Assembly: GCF_011634895.1 (NCBI RefSeq)
Contig: NZ_SIRR01000008.1
Location: forward strand, 744,001-808,000
Source: Rheinheimera pleomorphica
Lineage (GTDB): Bacteria; Pseudomonadota; Gammaproteobacteria; Enterobacterales; Alteromonadaceae
Length of the DNA: 64,000 nucleotides
Direction of reading: 5' to 3'
Positions 46,333-55,268 of this stretch are shown here, piece after piece. The position numbers were made by a program, and so were the translations under genes. The first letter of the stretch is position 1; each line of letters opens with the position of its first letter. The notes beneath the pieces are model-generated. The model made no database searches and had not been told where the DNA came from. It saw only the letters and a list, made by a program, of their open reading frames with translations.

Positions 46333-46800
46333 ATGACTAAACAAGCCAAGCAGGAAGCCCTAATCCAGGCTTTTAAAGCCTTACTTAAAACAGAAAGCTT
46401 TGGTTCCCAGGGTGAAATTGTTGATGCGCTGAAAAACGATGGTTTTGATAATATCAGTCAGTCAAAAGTGTCACGCATGCTCAGCAAATACGGCGCCGTA
46501 AGAACCCGTAATGCCAAGCAAGAAATGGTGTATACCCTGCCACCAGAGTTAGGGGTTCCGACAACCAAAAGCCCACTGCGGCAGCTGGTGCTGGATATAG
46601 AACACAATGATGTGATGATCATCATCCGTACCAGCCCGGGCGCCGCACAGTTAATCGCGCGTTTGCTTGACTCAGTAGGTAAAGCAGAAGGCGTGCTGGG
46701 CACTATTGCCGGCGACGATACTATCTTTATTGCCCCCAAAAGCATTAAACAGATAGACGCCACTTTAAAAAAAGTCACCGAATTATTTGAAAAAGTTTAG
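46333..46800 (+). CDS. argR: Arginine repressor ArgR
   Basis: The 155-residue regulator senses arginine and represses its synthesis genes as a hexamer. The N-terminal winged helix ([26 protein letters not shown]) and C-terminal oligomer/arginine domain ([30 protein letters not shown]) are intact. AAAAGAGG lies upstream of the ATG. It is divergent from mdh. Its own promoter region may carry autoregulatory sites, but none fits the ARG box well. Confidence 0.95.
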   Translation: MTKQAKQEALIQAFKALLKTESFGSQGEIVDALKNDGFDNISQSKVSRMLSKYGAVRTRNAKQEMVYTLPPELGVPTTKSPLRQLVLDIEHNDVMIIIRTSPGAAQLIARLLDSVGKAEGVLGTIAGDDTIFIAPKSIKQIDATLKKVTELFEKV

Positions 46801-46805
46801 TCAGC

Positions 46806-47729
46806 TCAGGCTGTACCGTTGGCAGACAGCTCCAGAAAACTGATTGAAGGTGCAAAGAAAGCAGCACTGAGTTCAATGCGATGATAATTTAGCAGAAGGT
46901 CATAGCCGGCACCCGGCGTATGCAAACCTAGCCGCCGTAATAATTGCTGGTGCAAGGCCTCTGCAGTGGCCGCATAGCCCAGTTGTAACAACCCTTGCTG
47001 CTTCAGCTGGTAATACGGCATATTTTGCTGCAGTACACTCGGTAACGGCGCATGTTCCGGGCGCATTATTGCAGTATGGCTGTCTGGCAAGATTAGGGGC
47101 AACGGCCTGGCACTGACTTTGTCACAGCCCATAATATCTTCCTGCTCGGCCACACTCAGCCGTTGCCATGGCGCAGGTTCAAACTGTAGCTGTTGTAAAT
47201 AGATATAACTGCCTGCTGCAAATAATGGCTGTTCTGCCGCGCTCACCAGCGCAACCTGTCGTTTCGCTCTGGCTTTTGGATTATAAGGTGCATCAATAAA
47301 GCCGGTTAAGTGACGGCCATCCAGATAGCGGAAGCACTGGATCAAGTCAAGTACATCAATATGACCTTGCAATAACTGCAGTACTTGTTGTGCCGCTATA
47401 ACATTCACATCCAACCGGTCAGACCGGATCTGGATCAGTAAATCAACCGGTATTGTCGACAAGCCTATGCCATCAGCGCACAGTTCCGGGAAAGCGTGTA
47501 AGCCTGCCGGTCTTGCGTCTGGGTAGAGTAAATCCCAGAAGTTGCTGCCAACGGCCACCACGCTGCTTAACATCGCTTCGGAAAAGTGATTAGCCAGTCG
47601 GTCAAACAACTGCGGTATGCGTGCCAGTTTATGTCGCAGCGCGTTTTCCTGTCCTTCCAGAGCATTTAATAACAAGTAGCTGCCATGCAGGTTTGCTTCA
47701 GTGCATATTCCCAGTTGCTCTCTGGCCAT
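46806..47729 (-). CDS. Dyp-type haem peroxidase with altered active-site motifs
   Basis: The 307-residue protein aligns with YfeX-type DyP peroxidases throughout, and no signal peptide is present, so it is cytosolic. The GXXDG motif appears as GFIDA: Asp146 is kept but the final Gly is Ala147. The axial His is most likely His218 in PDSHTAIM. The distal Arg, expected in a VRQSLPYG-like stretch, aligns with Gln234 in SVLQQNMPYY. Both substitutions are unusual, so peroxidase activity may be low or changed. GGATTAG precedes the ATG. It converges with argR after five bases. The GacA-type palindrome of the CsrB locus lies 69 bases upstream of its start. Confidence 0.83.
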   Translation of the reverse strand: MAREQLGICTEANLHGSYLLLNALEGQENALRHKLARIPQLFDRLANHFSEAMLSSVVAVGSNFWDLLYPDARPAGLHAFPELCADGIGLSTIPVDLLIQIRSDRLDVNVIAAQQVLQLLQGHIDVLDLIQCFRYLDGRHLTGFIDAPYNPKARAKRQVALVSAAEQPLFAAGSYIYLQQLQFEPAPWQRLSVAEQEDIMGCDKVSARPLPLILPDSHTAIMRPEHAPLPSVLQQNMPYYQLKQQGLLQLGYAATAEALHQQLLRRLGLHTPGAGYDLLLNYHRIELSAAFFAPSISFLELSANGTA

Positions 47730-47797
47730 ACTAATCCTTTTTTATCCTGTTACATCACAGGCTATTGTACGACATAACGACTTTAACGCCCGACATC

Positions 47798-47817
47798 TTG
47801 TGAGACATATCTCACAA
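47798..47817. promoter_or_regulatory. GacA/UvrY binding-site palindrome upstream of csrB
   Basis: A perfect inverted repeat, TGTGAG-N6-CTCACA (47799-47816), extended by one more pair of bases on each side. It fits the GacA/UvrY consensus TGTAAG-N6-CTTACA. It is centred about 180 bases before the likely csrB start, similar to the distant UvrY site of E. coli csrB. A/T-rich DNA lies between, where IHF could bend the promoter (inference). Confidence 0.78.
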
Positions 47818-47952
47818 ACAAGTAAGTTTAAACGCTATTTCATCTCAGATGCCATAAGATAAAAAACACTTAACCATATGATTATAAACACAATAAACCA
47901 CAAAATTGGTTATTTACAATAATATTACAGCGTACTTTTTTCAAAAAAGCCA

Positions 47953-47981
47953 TGCTGCTATCACGCTGAAAAGTTCATAAT
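47953..47981 (+). promoter_or_regulatory. Candidate csrB promoter
   Basis: CATAAT (47976-47981) makes a fair -10 box, six bases before GTCGACGG, where E. coli CsrB also begins (GTCGAC). A -35 box 17 bases upstream (TGCTGC) is weak, as expected for a promoter that needs an activator. Confidence 0.55.
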
Positions 47982-47987
47982 TAACTT

Positions 47988-48320
47988 GTCGACGGATAGA
48001 CCCCTCTGACAGGACGTTAGCGGGTAAGCGCAGGATGCGTTGTCTGGCTAGGATAGCACAAGGATGATGTTCAGACATGCTCAGGATGGGCTGAAATAGC
48101 AAACTCTTCACAAGCGCTGAAGATCACAAGGATGGCGCAGGACACTCTCAGGATGAGAGCGCATTGGCAGGATGACAATGCTTAAGGATGACAGGACAGG
48201 CAAGACGCCTTGAGGAACACTCCGGGAAGGAGCCAGGGACGAAATGCTACGGACAGTATCGACAGGATGACGAAACAGGACCTTAGGTGGCCGCGCAGTT
48301 TGCGGCCCACCTTCTTGTCA
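47988..48320 (+). ncRNA. csrB: CsrB-type RNA that sequesters CsrA
   Basis: About 333 bases without a protein gene contain some 19 GGA motifs, most as CAGGA, AAGGA or AGGATG. Several sit in hairpin loops: CTCTC-AGGAT-GAGAG (48145-48159) and CATTG...CAATG (48162-48180) around CAGGATG. Such repeats bind several CsrA dimers and titrate them, freeing target mRNAs for biofilm, carbon storage and motility control. The 5' end GTCGACGG resembles E. coli CsrB. The 3' end is a strong stem, AGGTGGCCGC with GCGGCCCACCT (48285-48312), though the following T-run is poor. GacA/UvrY control is suggested by the palindrome upstream. The exact ends are estimated. Confidence 0.88.
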
Positions 48321-48377
48321 TATCCCCCCAGCTAGTTGTTCTGTTGCATGCCAACACCTCTCTCAACATTTTTACGC

Positions 48378-48812
48378 TTAGCTTTTATTATCAAAGCGCT
48401 GTTGATAAGCGGCAAAATCCGGCACCTCACGTTGATAGTTTTGCTGATACAAACTGGAATGAATAATAAAATCTGCCGTCGCCTGGTTGCAGGCCACCGG
48501 TATATTCCACACTACGGCTAAACGGATCAGTGCTTTAACGTCGGGATCGTGCGGCTGCGATGACAAAGGATCCCAGAAAAACACCAGCCAGTCTATTTTT
48601 TGCTCGGCGATCATGGCGCCGATTTGCTGATCCCCTCCCAGCGGACCACTTGCCAGGCAGTGTACCTGCTGCTGCAAAGCAGTACTGATCAGCTTGCCGG
48701 TGGTGCCAGTCGCCACCAGTTGCTTGTCAGCAAAGAACGCTTTGTGCGTTGTTACCCAGTCCAACAAGGCTTGTTTCTTACCGTCATGAGCAACCAGGGC
48801 TATTGTGTTCAT
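48378..48812 (-). CDS. mgsA: Methylglyoxal synthase
   Basis: The 144-residue enzyme turns dihydroxyacetone phosphate into methylglyoxal and phosphate, a bypass of lower glycolysis. It begins MNTIALVAHDGKK (His9 matches the conserved catalytic His), carries TGTTGKLI and SGPLGGDQQIGAMI with Asp61 as the expected base, and FFWDPLSSQPHDPDVKAL. I chose the ATG at 48810-48812, with GGAG upstream; a start five codons earlier is unlikely. It converges with csrB. Confidence 0.94.
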   Translation of the reverse strand: MNTIALVAHDGKKQALLDWVTTHKAFFADKQLVATGTTGKLISTALQQQVHCLASGPLGGDQQIGAMIAEQKIDWLVFFWDPLSSQPHDPDVKALIRLAVVWNIPVACNQATADFIIHSSLYQQNYQREVPDFAAYQQRFDNKS

Positions 48813-48852
48813 TTTGCCATGCTCCAATTACAGAAAACCGCAGCTTAACGCG

Positions 48853-48877
48853 AAAAAAAAGCCCTGCATAGCAGGGC
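48853..48877 (-). terminator. Rho-independent terminator of ilvC
   Basis: On the minus strand, GCCCTGC and GCAGGGC pair around a three-base loop and are followed by eight T. It lies 95 bases after the ilvC stop. Confidence 0.87.
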
Positions 48878-48971
48878 AAAACAACCAAGGTCCACGTATA
48901 ACATCGTTATTGGTCAGCGGGTACAGCCGCTTCTGGCGTACTGTACAGCTTTAACCACATCATTCTTTGGG

Positions 48972-50450
48972 TTACTGCTCTGACGCGATACGTTTCATCG
49001 CTGTCATATAACCACGTAATTTCTTCCCTACTACTTCTACCGGATGCTGGCGGATAGCCTCGTTTACGGCGATCAGCTGCAGGTTATCGACACCATTGCT
49101 GGTACTAAAACCTTTACCGATATAGTCACTGCTTAACCCATTTACCAGATCTTTTAATAAAGGTACTGCTGCATGCGCGAACAAATAGTTGCCATACTCC
49201 GCAGTATCTGAAATTACCACATTCATCTCATACAAGCGTTTACGCGCTATGGTATTGGCAATCAATGGCGTTTCATGCAACGACTCATAATAGGCCGACT
49301 CAGCGACGATGCCGGCGTCTACCATGGTTTCAAACGCTAGCTCAACGCCGGCTTTCACCATTGCCACTAACAATAAACCACGGTCAAAATAGTCCTGCTC
49401 GGCAATCTTCTCATTCGACACCGGCGCCTGTTCAAAGCCGCAACTGCGGGTTTGTTCACGCCAGGTCAGCAGGTTTTTATCATCATTAGCCCAGTCAGCC
49501 ATCATGGTGCGCGAGAACTCACCACTGATAATATCGTCCATATGTTTTTCAAATAATGGCCGCAATGTATCTTTTAACTGCTCAGCCAACTCAAATGTTT
49601 TTATTTTAGCTGGGTTGCTCAAGCGGTCCATCATATTGGTTATACCGCCATGCTTCAGTGCTTCTGTTACCGTTTCCCAGCCATACTGAATTAACTTAGC
49701 GGCATAGCCAGCTTCCACGCCATCAGCTACCATTTTGTCGAATGCTAAAATAGCACCGGTTTGTAACATACCGCACAGGATAGTCTGCTCACCCATCAGG
49801 TCAGATTTTACTTCAGCCACAAAAGATGACTGCAGCACCCCCGCCCTGTCTCCCCCCGTTGCCGACGCGTATGCTTTGGCAATGTCTAAGCCCTGTCCTT
49901 TGGGATCATTCTCCGGGTGCACCGCTATTAATGTTGGTACCCCAAATCCTCTTTTATATTCTTCCCGCACTTCCGTTCCCGGGCACTTAGGTGCCACCAT
50001 CACTACAGTGATATCAGGCCGGATTTGCTTGCCTTCTTCAACAATATTAAATCCATGCGAATAAGCCAAAGTGGCACCCTGCTTCATCAGCGGCATAACA
50101 GCGTCTACCACAGCGCTGTGCTGTTTATCCGGTGTCAGGTTTAATACTAAGTCTGCTGTCGGGATCAATTCCTCATAGGTGCCGACCGCGAAACCATTCG
50201 CTGTGGCTTTTTGGAACGACGCCCGTTTTTCGGCGATGGCTTCTGCGCGCAGTGCATAGCTGATGTTTAACCCCGAGTCACGCATATTCAGGCCCTGGTT
50301 TAAACCTTGAGCACCACAGCCAACAATCACGATATTCCAGCCTTTCAACAGCTCACAGCCATTAGCAAACTCAGACTTGTCCATAAAGCGACACTGCGCC
50401 AGCTGGCCTAACTGCTGACGTAAATTCAGCGTATTAAAATAATTTGTCAT
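48972..50450 (-). CDS. ilvC: Ketol-acid reductoisomerase (class II)
   Basis: The 492-residue enzyme (E. coli 491) makes the dihydroxy acids of valine and isoleucine synthesis. The long form with a duplicated helical domain is the class II type. The NADPH-binding part has [16 protein letters not shown], and later motifs [27 protein letters not shown] and [12 protein letters not shown] are present. It is divergent from ilvY, its activator in E. coli. Confidence 0.96.
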   Translation of the reverse strand: MTNYFNTLNLRQQLGQLAQCRFMDKSEFANGCELLKGWNIVIVGCGAQGLNQGLNMRDSGLNISYALRAEAIAEKRASFQKATANGFAVGTYEELIPTADLVLNLTPDKQHSAVVDAVMPLMKQGATLAYSHGFNIVEEGKQIRPDITVVMVAPKCPGTEVREEYKRGFGVPTLIAVHPENDPKGQGLDIAKAYASATGGDRAGVLQSSFVAEVKSDLMGEQTILCGMLQTGAILAFDKMVADGVEAGYAAKLIQYGWETVTEALKHGGITNMMDRLSNPAKIKTFELAEQLKDTLRPLFEKHMDDIISGEFSRTMMADWANDDKNLLTWREQTRSCGFEQAPVSNEKIAEQDYFDRGLLLVAMVKAGVELAFETMVDAGIVAESAYYESLHETPLIANTIARKRLYEMNVVISDTAEYGNYLFAHAAVPLLKDLVNGLSSDYIGKGFSTSNGVDNLQLIAVNEAIRQHPVEVVGKKLRGYMTAMKRIASEQ

Positions 50451-50581
50451 GTTACTTCTCTAAATTCGTTTTAACCGCTCTAACCTGTCCGGTGAGCATA
50501 AGCAGTATGGTATGCCTGCTTTAATGGTTTAATACTAGCGGCTGATTTTAATTGCGTGAAGTGATATATTTAGAACTCTGT

Positions 50582-50598
50582 ATTTCAATTTGTGAAAT
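50582..50598. promoter_or_regulatory. Palindrome in the ilvY-ilvC gap, candidate IlvY operator
   Basis: ATTTCA and TGAAAT form a six-base perfect inverted repeat around ATTTG, just upstream of ilvY. LysR-type regulators bind such T-N11-A palindromes in the gap to their divergent target. The sequence differs from the E. coli IlvY operator, so this is a suggestion based on position and symmetry. Confidence 0.4.
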
Positions 50599-50612
50599 TA
50601 AAACGGGACGCT

Positions 50613-51509
50613 ATGGATATTCGCAGTGCACAACTGTTCCAACATCTGGCTAGTAGCCTGAACTTCAGCAAAACCAGTGAGCAGATGTATGTTAGTCCGC
50701 CGACATTGACACGGGTGATCCAACGGTTGGAAGAGGAACTGGGTACAGCATTATTTTTTCGCGACAAGCGTTCCGTCCGGCTGACACCGGCTGGCCAGCG
50801 TTTTGCCCATTTTGTCCGCACCTGGCTTGACGAATGGCATCAGCTACAGGTCGATTTGCAATTAGCCAGTGCCGAGCTCACCGGCGAAATCCGTCTCTTT
50901 TGTACCGTTACGGCCAGTTACAGTCATTTGCCTGCCATTCTGGACCGGTTCCGCTTAATGTGTCCGAAAGCAGAAATAAAGCTGACTACCGGCGATGCGG
51001 CCTCGGCAATTGAAAAAGTTCGGTTGGATGAAGTGGATATCGCCCTGGCGGCACACCCGATGCATCTGCCAGCCAATTTAGCCTTTAAAAGTATCGCCAA
51101 CTTACCAGTAATGCTGATCGCGCCCACCATTCCATGCAAGGTGAATGACTTACTGCAACAAAAGCCGGTGCCCTGGGATAAAGTGCCGCTGATTATGCCG
51201 GAGCATGGCCCGGCACGCAGCCGCTTTGATCGCTGGCTGCATGATAGTGGCATAACGCCGCAAGTGGTGGCCAAGGTAGATGGTCATGAAGCGATGGTAT
51301 CGATGGTGGCGCTGGGCACCGGTGTCGCACTGGTCGCAGATGCCGTTGTAATACACAGCCCGGTAAAAGACCGGGTAAGGCTATTGGAGCTGGATTATCG
51401 CTTTGAGCCGTTTGACTTGGGCGTATGTATGCTGAATAAACGGCTACATGAGCCGCTTATTCAGGCATTCTGGCAGGTGGCAACTGCCAAGGCAGACATC
51501 AGCCGCTAG
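50613..51509 (+). CDS. ilvY: LysR-type activator IlvY
   Basis: The 298-residue regulator activates ilvC when acetolactate or acetohydroxybutyrate binds. The N-terminal helix-turn-helix includes LNFSKTSEQMYVSPPTLTRV, and the effector domain shares SYSHLPAILDRFR, EIKLTTGDAA, GHEAMVSMVALGTGVAL and KRLHEPLIQAFW with E. coli IlvY. I chose the ATG at 50613 (MDIRSAQL), matching E. coli. The gene lies divergently to ilvC. Confidence 0.93.
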   Translation: MDIRSAQLFQHLASSLNFSKTSEQMYVSPPTLTRVIQRLEEELGTALFFRDKRSVRLTPAGQRFAHFVRTWLDEWHQLQVDLQLASAELTGEIRLFCTVTASYSHLPAILDRFRLMCPKAEIKLTTGDAASAIEKVRLDEVDIALAAHPMHLPANLAFKSIANLPVMLIAPTIPCKVNDLLQQKPVPWDKVPLIMPEHGPARSRFDRWLHDSGITPQVVAKVDGHEAMVSMVALGTGVALVADAVVIHSPVKDRVRLLELDYRFEPFDLGVCMLNKRLHEPLIQAFWQVATAKADISR

Positions 51510-51514
51510 TTGGC

Positions 51515-51934
51515 TTATTTCACCACTTTTAAATGCGACGCTTTTTTCGGTTTTGGCGGTTCAGGCTCGGGGTTGTCATCTTCCAGCGCGTTGCTGAAAA
51601 TATCCGCCTCGTCTTCTTCCTCTTCCAGCGTAAATACCGTGCCGGCGCCGTTTTCCCGTGCGTAAATCGCCAGTACCGCCCCCACCGGGATGTACAGCGC
51701 AAAAGGCTGACCACCAAAGCGGGCGTTAAAAGTGACCGCATCATTCGCCAGTTGTAAATTGCCAACAGCTGAAGGTGCGGTGTTCAACACTATCTGCCCA
51801 TTCTGCACAAACTGTGTCGGTACTTTTACGCCACTGAAGGTCGCATCAACCACCAGATAGGGCGTACAGTTGTTGTCGACTATCCATTCGTAAAACGCCC
51901 GTAGTAAATAAGGGCGGTTTGCCGTCATTTTCAT
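51515..51934 (-). CDS. sspB: ClpXP adaptor SspB
   Basis: The 139-residue protein brings ssrA-tagged and other substrates to ClpXP. The folded part has RPYLLRAFYEWIVDNN, QIVLNTAPSAVGNLQL and FNARFGG. An acidic, flexible linker leads to the terminal SHLKVVK, equivalent to the ClpX-binding tail of E. coli (LRVVK). The start shares one base with the sspA stop. Confidence 0.95.
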   Translation of the reverse strand: MKMTANRPYLLRAFYEWIVDNNCTPYLVVDATFSGVKVPTQFVQNGQIVLNTAPSAVGNLQLANDAVTFNARFGGQPFALYIPVGAVLAIYARENGAGTVFTLEEEEDEADIFSNALEDDNPEPEPPKPKKASHLKVVK

Positions 51935-52572
51935 TACAGCTTCATTCCCCGGCGAATTTCACGCTCCACATCGCTTAAAGAGGCTTGAAACGCATCGCGC
52001 TCAAAAATCCGTGTCATGTAGTTTTTCAGCTCTTTGCTACCCGGGCCGGACAGTTCGATACCCAACAGTGGTAAACGCCATAGCAGCGCTGCCATATAGC
52101 AATCGACCAGACCAAACTCTTCACTCATAAAAAACGGCGCTTCGTTAAACAGTGGTGCAATAGACAGCAAGCCTTCTTTTAATTCCTGTCGCGCCATAGC
52201 GGCGTTGTCGTCACCATTTAATATTGCTGTGGCCAGCCGGTACCAGTCTTTTTCAATACGGTACATCATCAAACGGGCCTGGCCGCGCGCCACCGGATAC
52301 ACCGGCATTAATGGCGGGTGCGGAAAGCGCTCGTCCAGATATTCCATAATGATATTGGCCTGATACAGCGCCAGTTCACGATCAAGCAAGGTTGGCAGAC
52401 TACCGTACGGGTTTACCTCGTACAGATCTTCCGGCAAGTTATCTTGTGCGACCTGAAGAATATCGACAGTTACGCCTTTTTCAGCCAGTACTATACGTAC
52501 CTGATGGCTGAACATGTCATCAGCTGCTGAGAACAATGTCATCACAGGGCGTTTATTGGCAGTGATCGCCAT
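51934..52572 (-). CDS. sspA: Stringent starvation protein A
   Basis: The 212-residue protein (E. coli 212) has a glutathione transferase-like fold and binds RNA polymerase as a stress regulator. The N-terminal domain has MTLFSAADDMFSHQVRIVL and YGSLPTLLDRELALYQANII. GGAGGAAGAC lies before the chosen ATG, so the ten extra upstream codons in frame are not used. sspB follows in coupled fashion. Confidence 0.95.
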   Translation of the reverse strand: MAITANKRPVMTLFSAADDMFSHQVRIVLAEKGVTVDILQVAQDNLPEDLYEVNPYGSLPTLLDRELALYQANIIMEYLDERFPHPPLMPVYPVARGQARLMMYRIEKDWYRLATAILNGDDNAAMARQELKEGLLSIAPLFNEAPFFMSEEFGLVDCYMAALLWRLPLLGIELSGPGSKELKNYMTRIFERDAFQASLSDVEREIRRGMKL

Positions 52573-52589
52573 GTCTTCCTCCGGTAAAA

Positions 52590-52620
52590 TAAAAAACGGC
52601 AAAGGGGCGCTAAGGCCCCC
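52590..52620 (-). terminator. Probable terminator of petABC
   Basis: On the minus strand, GGGGC and GCCCC pair around a six-base loop, followed by TTTGCCGTTTTTTATTTT. It lies between the petC stop and the sspA start, so sspA probably has its own promoter nearby. Confidence 0.6.
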
Positions 52621-52647
52621 GTAAACATAACTAGTTGAAAAAACTAA

Positions 52648-53385
52648 TTAATGTACATCTCTCCAATATTCTTTCTTCAGCAAATATGCCAGCACAAAGA
52701 AGATCAGCAGAAACACCATGACCTTAACACCAAGCTCACGTGATTCCAGTTTGGTCGGCTCACCAACGTATTCCAGGTAGTTTACCAGATCTGCTACAGC
52801 GCGATCATATTCTTCTGCGCTGAGCTCACCGCTACCGTCGGTTTTAATACCAACATACACCTGCTTCGACTCGCCATCGACCAGCCGGGTCTCATAGGCT
52901 TTGTATGGCAGGCCTTGTAACTCTTGCAGTACATGCGGCATACCAACCATCGGGAACACGTCGTTATTTACACCAAACGGACGCGCCGGGTCAGCATAAA
53001 AACTGCGCAGATAAGTGTATAACCAGTCCGGTCCGCGCACGCGGGCCACGTTAGTTAAATCTGGTGGCGTAGCACCGAACCATTTCTCACCATCTTTTGC
53101 CGACATATTGTTAGTAATATGGTCGCCGACTTTCTCGCCGGTAAACATCAGGTTTTCCATACCAACATCTTCCGGAATACCTAAATCACGGAAAGTACGT
53201 GAATAACGCTGGTATTGCATCTGATGGCAACCTAAACAATAGTTCTGGAACAGCTTGGCACCGTTTTGTAACGAGGCTTTATCGGTCAGATCAATCGGTG
53301 CTTTATCCAGTGGCACTGCAGGCCCGGCCGCCATCGCCCATGATGACGCCACTAATGCCATTACTGAAAATAAATTCTTCATCAT
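52648..53385 (-). CDS. petC: Cytochrome c1 of the bc1 complex
   Basis: The 245-residue haem protein passes electrons from the Rieske centre to a soluble cytochrome c. It has a signal peptide (1-20), the haem motif CLGCH (Cys50, Cys53, His54), a Met ligand region (MVGMPHVLQ) and a C-terminal membrane anchor (KVMVFLLIFFVLAYLL). The start shares a base with the petB stop. Mass and order are as in other gammaproteobacteria with this complex. Confidence 0.95.
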   Translation of the reverse strand: MMKNLFSVMALVASSWAMAAGPAVPLDKAPIDLTDKASLQNGAKLFQNYCLGCHQMQYQRYSRTFRDLGIPEDVGMENLMFTGEKVGDHITNNMSAKDGEKWFGATPPDLTNVARVRGPDWLYTYLRSFYADPARPFGVNNDVFPMVGMPHVLQELQGLPYKAYETRLVDGESKQVYVGIKTDGSGELSAEEYDRAVADLVNYLEYVGEPTKLESRELGVKVMVFLLIFFVLAYLLKKEYWRDVH

Positions 53386-54659
53386 CAGGTCAACCTTACT
53401 GGTAGTGGTTTTGTTTTTTCATTCTTGCTGTAGAACCACAACAGAACAAAGAAGCCAAAATATGTGAACGAGAAGATTTGTGCCAACAAGGTATAAATAC
53501 CTTCTGCCGGCAACACGCCTAATACACCCAGCGCAACAAAACTAACACAGAAGTTAATCAGGTTGGCGGTGTGCAAGCCACTACGGTAACGGATAGAACG
53601 TACTGAACCACGATCGATCCATGGCAATAAGGCCAGGGCTAAAATCGCCAGGAACATAAAGACGGCACCAAACAATTGATCCGGTACGGCACGTAAAATA
53701 GCGTAGAACGGTGTGAAGTACCATACTGGCGCTATGTGTGCTGGTGTCTTCAGCGGGTTGGCAGCCTCAAAGTTAGGCGGCTCCAGGAAATAACCACCGC
53801 CCTCTGGCAGGAAGAAAATAACCCAGGCGAACACTAACAGGAAACCAGCTACACCCACCAAATCTTTTACCGTGTAATACGGATGGAAAGGTATAGCATC
53901 AACAATGACCTTCTTGCCACCACGGGTAAAGTACTGGTGAAAGGTAAATTTCTTGTCTGCTTCAGTCAGCTCTACGGTGCCGTCGTTATCTTTTTTGATA
54001 TCGATACCGTCTGGGTTATTTGAACCCACTTCATGTAGCGCCATGATATGCAGAAACACCAGTATCACCAGTACCAGTGGCAAAGCAATAACATGCAAGG
54101 CAAAGAACCGGTTTAACGTAGCACCTGAGATAACATAGTCACCGCGGATCCACAGCGTCAAATCATCACCGATACCGGGTATAACACCGAAGATTGAAAT
54201 AATAACCTGAGCGCCCCAGAACGACATCTGGCCCCATGGCAGCAAATACCCCATAAAGGCTTCGGCCATCAACACCAGGAAAATCAGCATGCCGAAAATC
54301 CACAGCAGTTCACGTGGTTTCTGGTAAGAGCCATACATCATGCCGCGCAGCATATGCAGGTATACCACTACGAAGAAGGCTGACGCACCGGTGGAGTGCA
54401 TATACCGCAGCAACCAACCGTAATCAACATCACGCATGATGTATTCTACCGAGGCAAAAGCGCCTTCAGCTGAAGGTTCGTAATTCATGGTTAACCAGAT
54501 ACCGGTCAGGATCTGGTTTACCAGTACTAACATGGCCAGCGAGCCAAAGAAGTACCAGAAGTTAAAGTTTTTCGGTGCCGGATACTGCATAACATGGAGA
54601 TTCATTTTCTCCATAAAGGGTAAGCGGTATTCAATCCAGCTCATCAGATTTTTAAACAT
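53385..54659 (-). CDS. petB: Cytochrome b of the bc1 complex
   Basis: The 424-residue membrane protein carries two haems b and the quinol sites. It has the conserved YGWLLRYMHSTGASAFF region with the haem His in HSTGASAFF and HMLRGM, a second pair in ALHVIALPLVL and LHIMALHEVG, and the PEGGGYF and PVWYFTPFYAILRA segments (the latter is the PEWY loop, here with PVWY). Overlaps with both neighbours show one operon. Confidence 0.95.
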   Translation of the reverse strand: MFKNLMSWIEYRLPFMEKMNLHVMQYPAPKNFNFWYFFGSLAMLVLVNQILTGIWLTMNYEPSAEGAFASVEYIMRDVDYGWLLRYMHSTGASAFFVVVYLHMLRGMMYGSYQKPRELLWIFGMLIFLVLMAEAFMGYLLPWGQMSFWGAQVIISIFGVIPGIGDDLTLWIRGDYVISGATLNRFFALHVIALPLVLVILVFLHIMALHEVGSNNPDGIDIKKDNDGTVELTEADKKFTFHQYFTRGGKKVIVDAIPFHPYYTVKDLVGVAGFLLVFAWVIFFLPEGGGYFLEPPNFEAANPLKTPAHIAPVWYFTPFYAILRAVPDQLFGAVFMFLAILALALLPWIDRGSVRSIRYRSGLHTANLINFCVSFVALGVLGVLPAEGIYTLLAQIFSFTYFGFFVLLWFYSKNEKTKPLPVRLT

Positions 54660-55249
54660 CAGGCAGTCCCCTCATCTTCACCAATCAGGATGGTATTGTC
54701 ATCGATAAACATATACGGAGGGATCTGCAAGTTGGTCGGTGCGGGTACGCTCTGGAATACCCGGCCTGCCATATCAAACTTAGAGCCGTGGCATGGACAG
54801 AAGAAACCGGACGAAACGCCTTCTACCTGAGCAGCAAAATCATTGGCAATATAAGTTGGTGAACAGCCCAGGTGCGTACAAATACCCACCGCGACAAAAA
54901 TCTCGGGCTTTTTTGAGCGATGACGGTTTTGTGCATAAGCAGGTTGTTGTTCTACTTCAGATTCGGGGTCACGCAGCTTATCTTCGTGCGTTGCCAGCTC
55001 GTCCAGCATGGCTTGTGGCCGCTTAACAATCCAAACCGGCTTACCACGCCACTCAACCCGGATTAACTGACCCGGTTCAAGCTTACTGATATCCGCACTG
55101 ACCGCTGCCCCCGCCTGTTTTGCCTTTTCACTCGGCATCCAGGACGCGACAAAAGGCACAGCAGCTCCGACAGCTCCCACGCCCCCTACAACTGAGGTTG
55201 CAATGGTAAGGAAGCGGCGGCGACCATGATCTACAGGCGCATTGCTCAT
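54659..55249 (-). CDS. petA: Rieske iron-sulphur subunit of the bc1 complex
   Basis: The 196-residue protein binds a 2Fe-2S cluster with CTHLGC (Cys124-Cys129) and CPCHGS (Cys151-Ser156), joined by a disulphide. The N-terminus carries a twin-arginine motif (RRRFLT) before one membrane helix, so it is exported folded and stays anchored. GGAGATGAGTGG precedes the ATG. It is the first gene of petABC. Confidence 0.96.
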   Translation of the reverse strand: MSNAPVDHGRRRFLTIATSVVGGVGAVGAAVPFVASWMPSEKAKQAGAAVSADISKLEPGQLIRVEWRGKPVWIVKRPQAMLDELATHEDKLRDPESEVEQQPAYAQNRHRSKKPEIFVAVGICTHLGCSPTYIANDFAAQVEGVSSGFFCPCHGSKFDMAGRVFQSVPAPTNLQIPPYMFIDDNTILIGEDEGTA

Positions 55250-55268
55250 CCACTCATCTCCACGTTAA

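Noticed and set aside
47988..48320. Reading the GGA-rich repeats as a CRISPR array or tandem repeat
   Set aside because: The repeats are only 5-7 bases, irregularly spaced, and without unique spacers; the CsrA-binding pattern explains them better.
48336..48521. Short plus-strand frame (61 codons) just after csrB
   Set aside because: Overlaps mgsA on the other strand and has no ribosome site or recognisable content.
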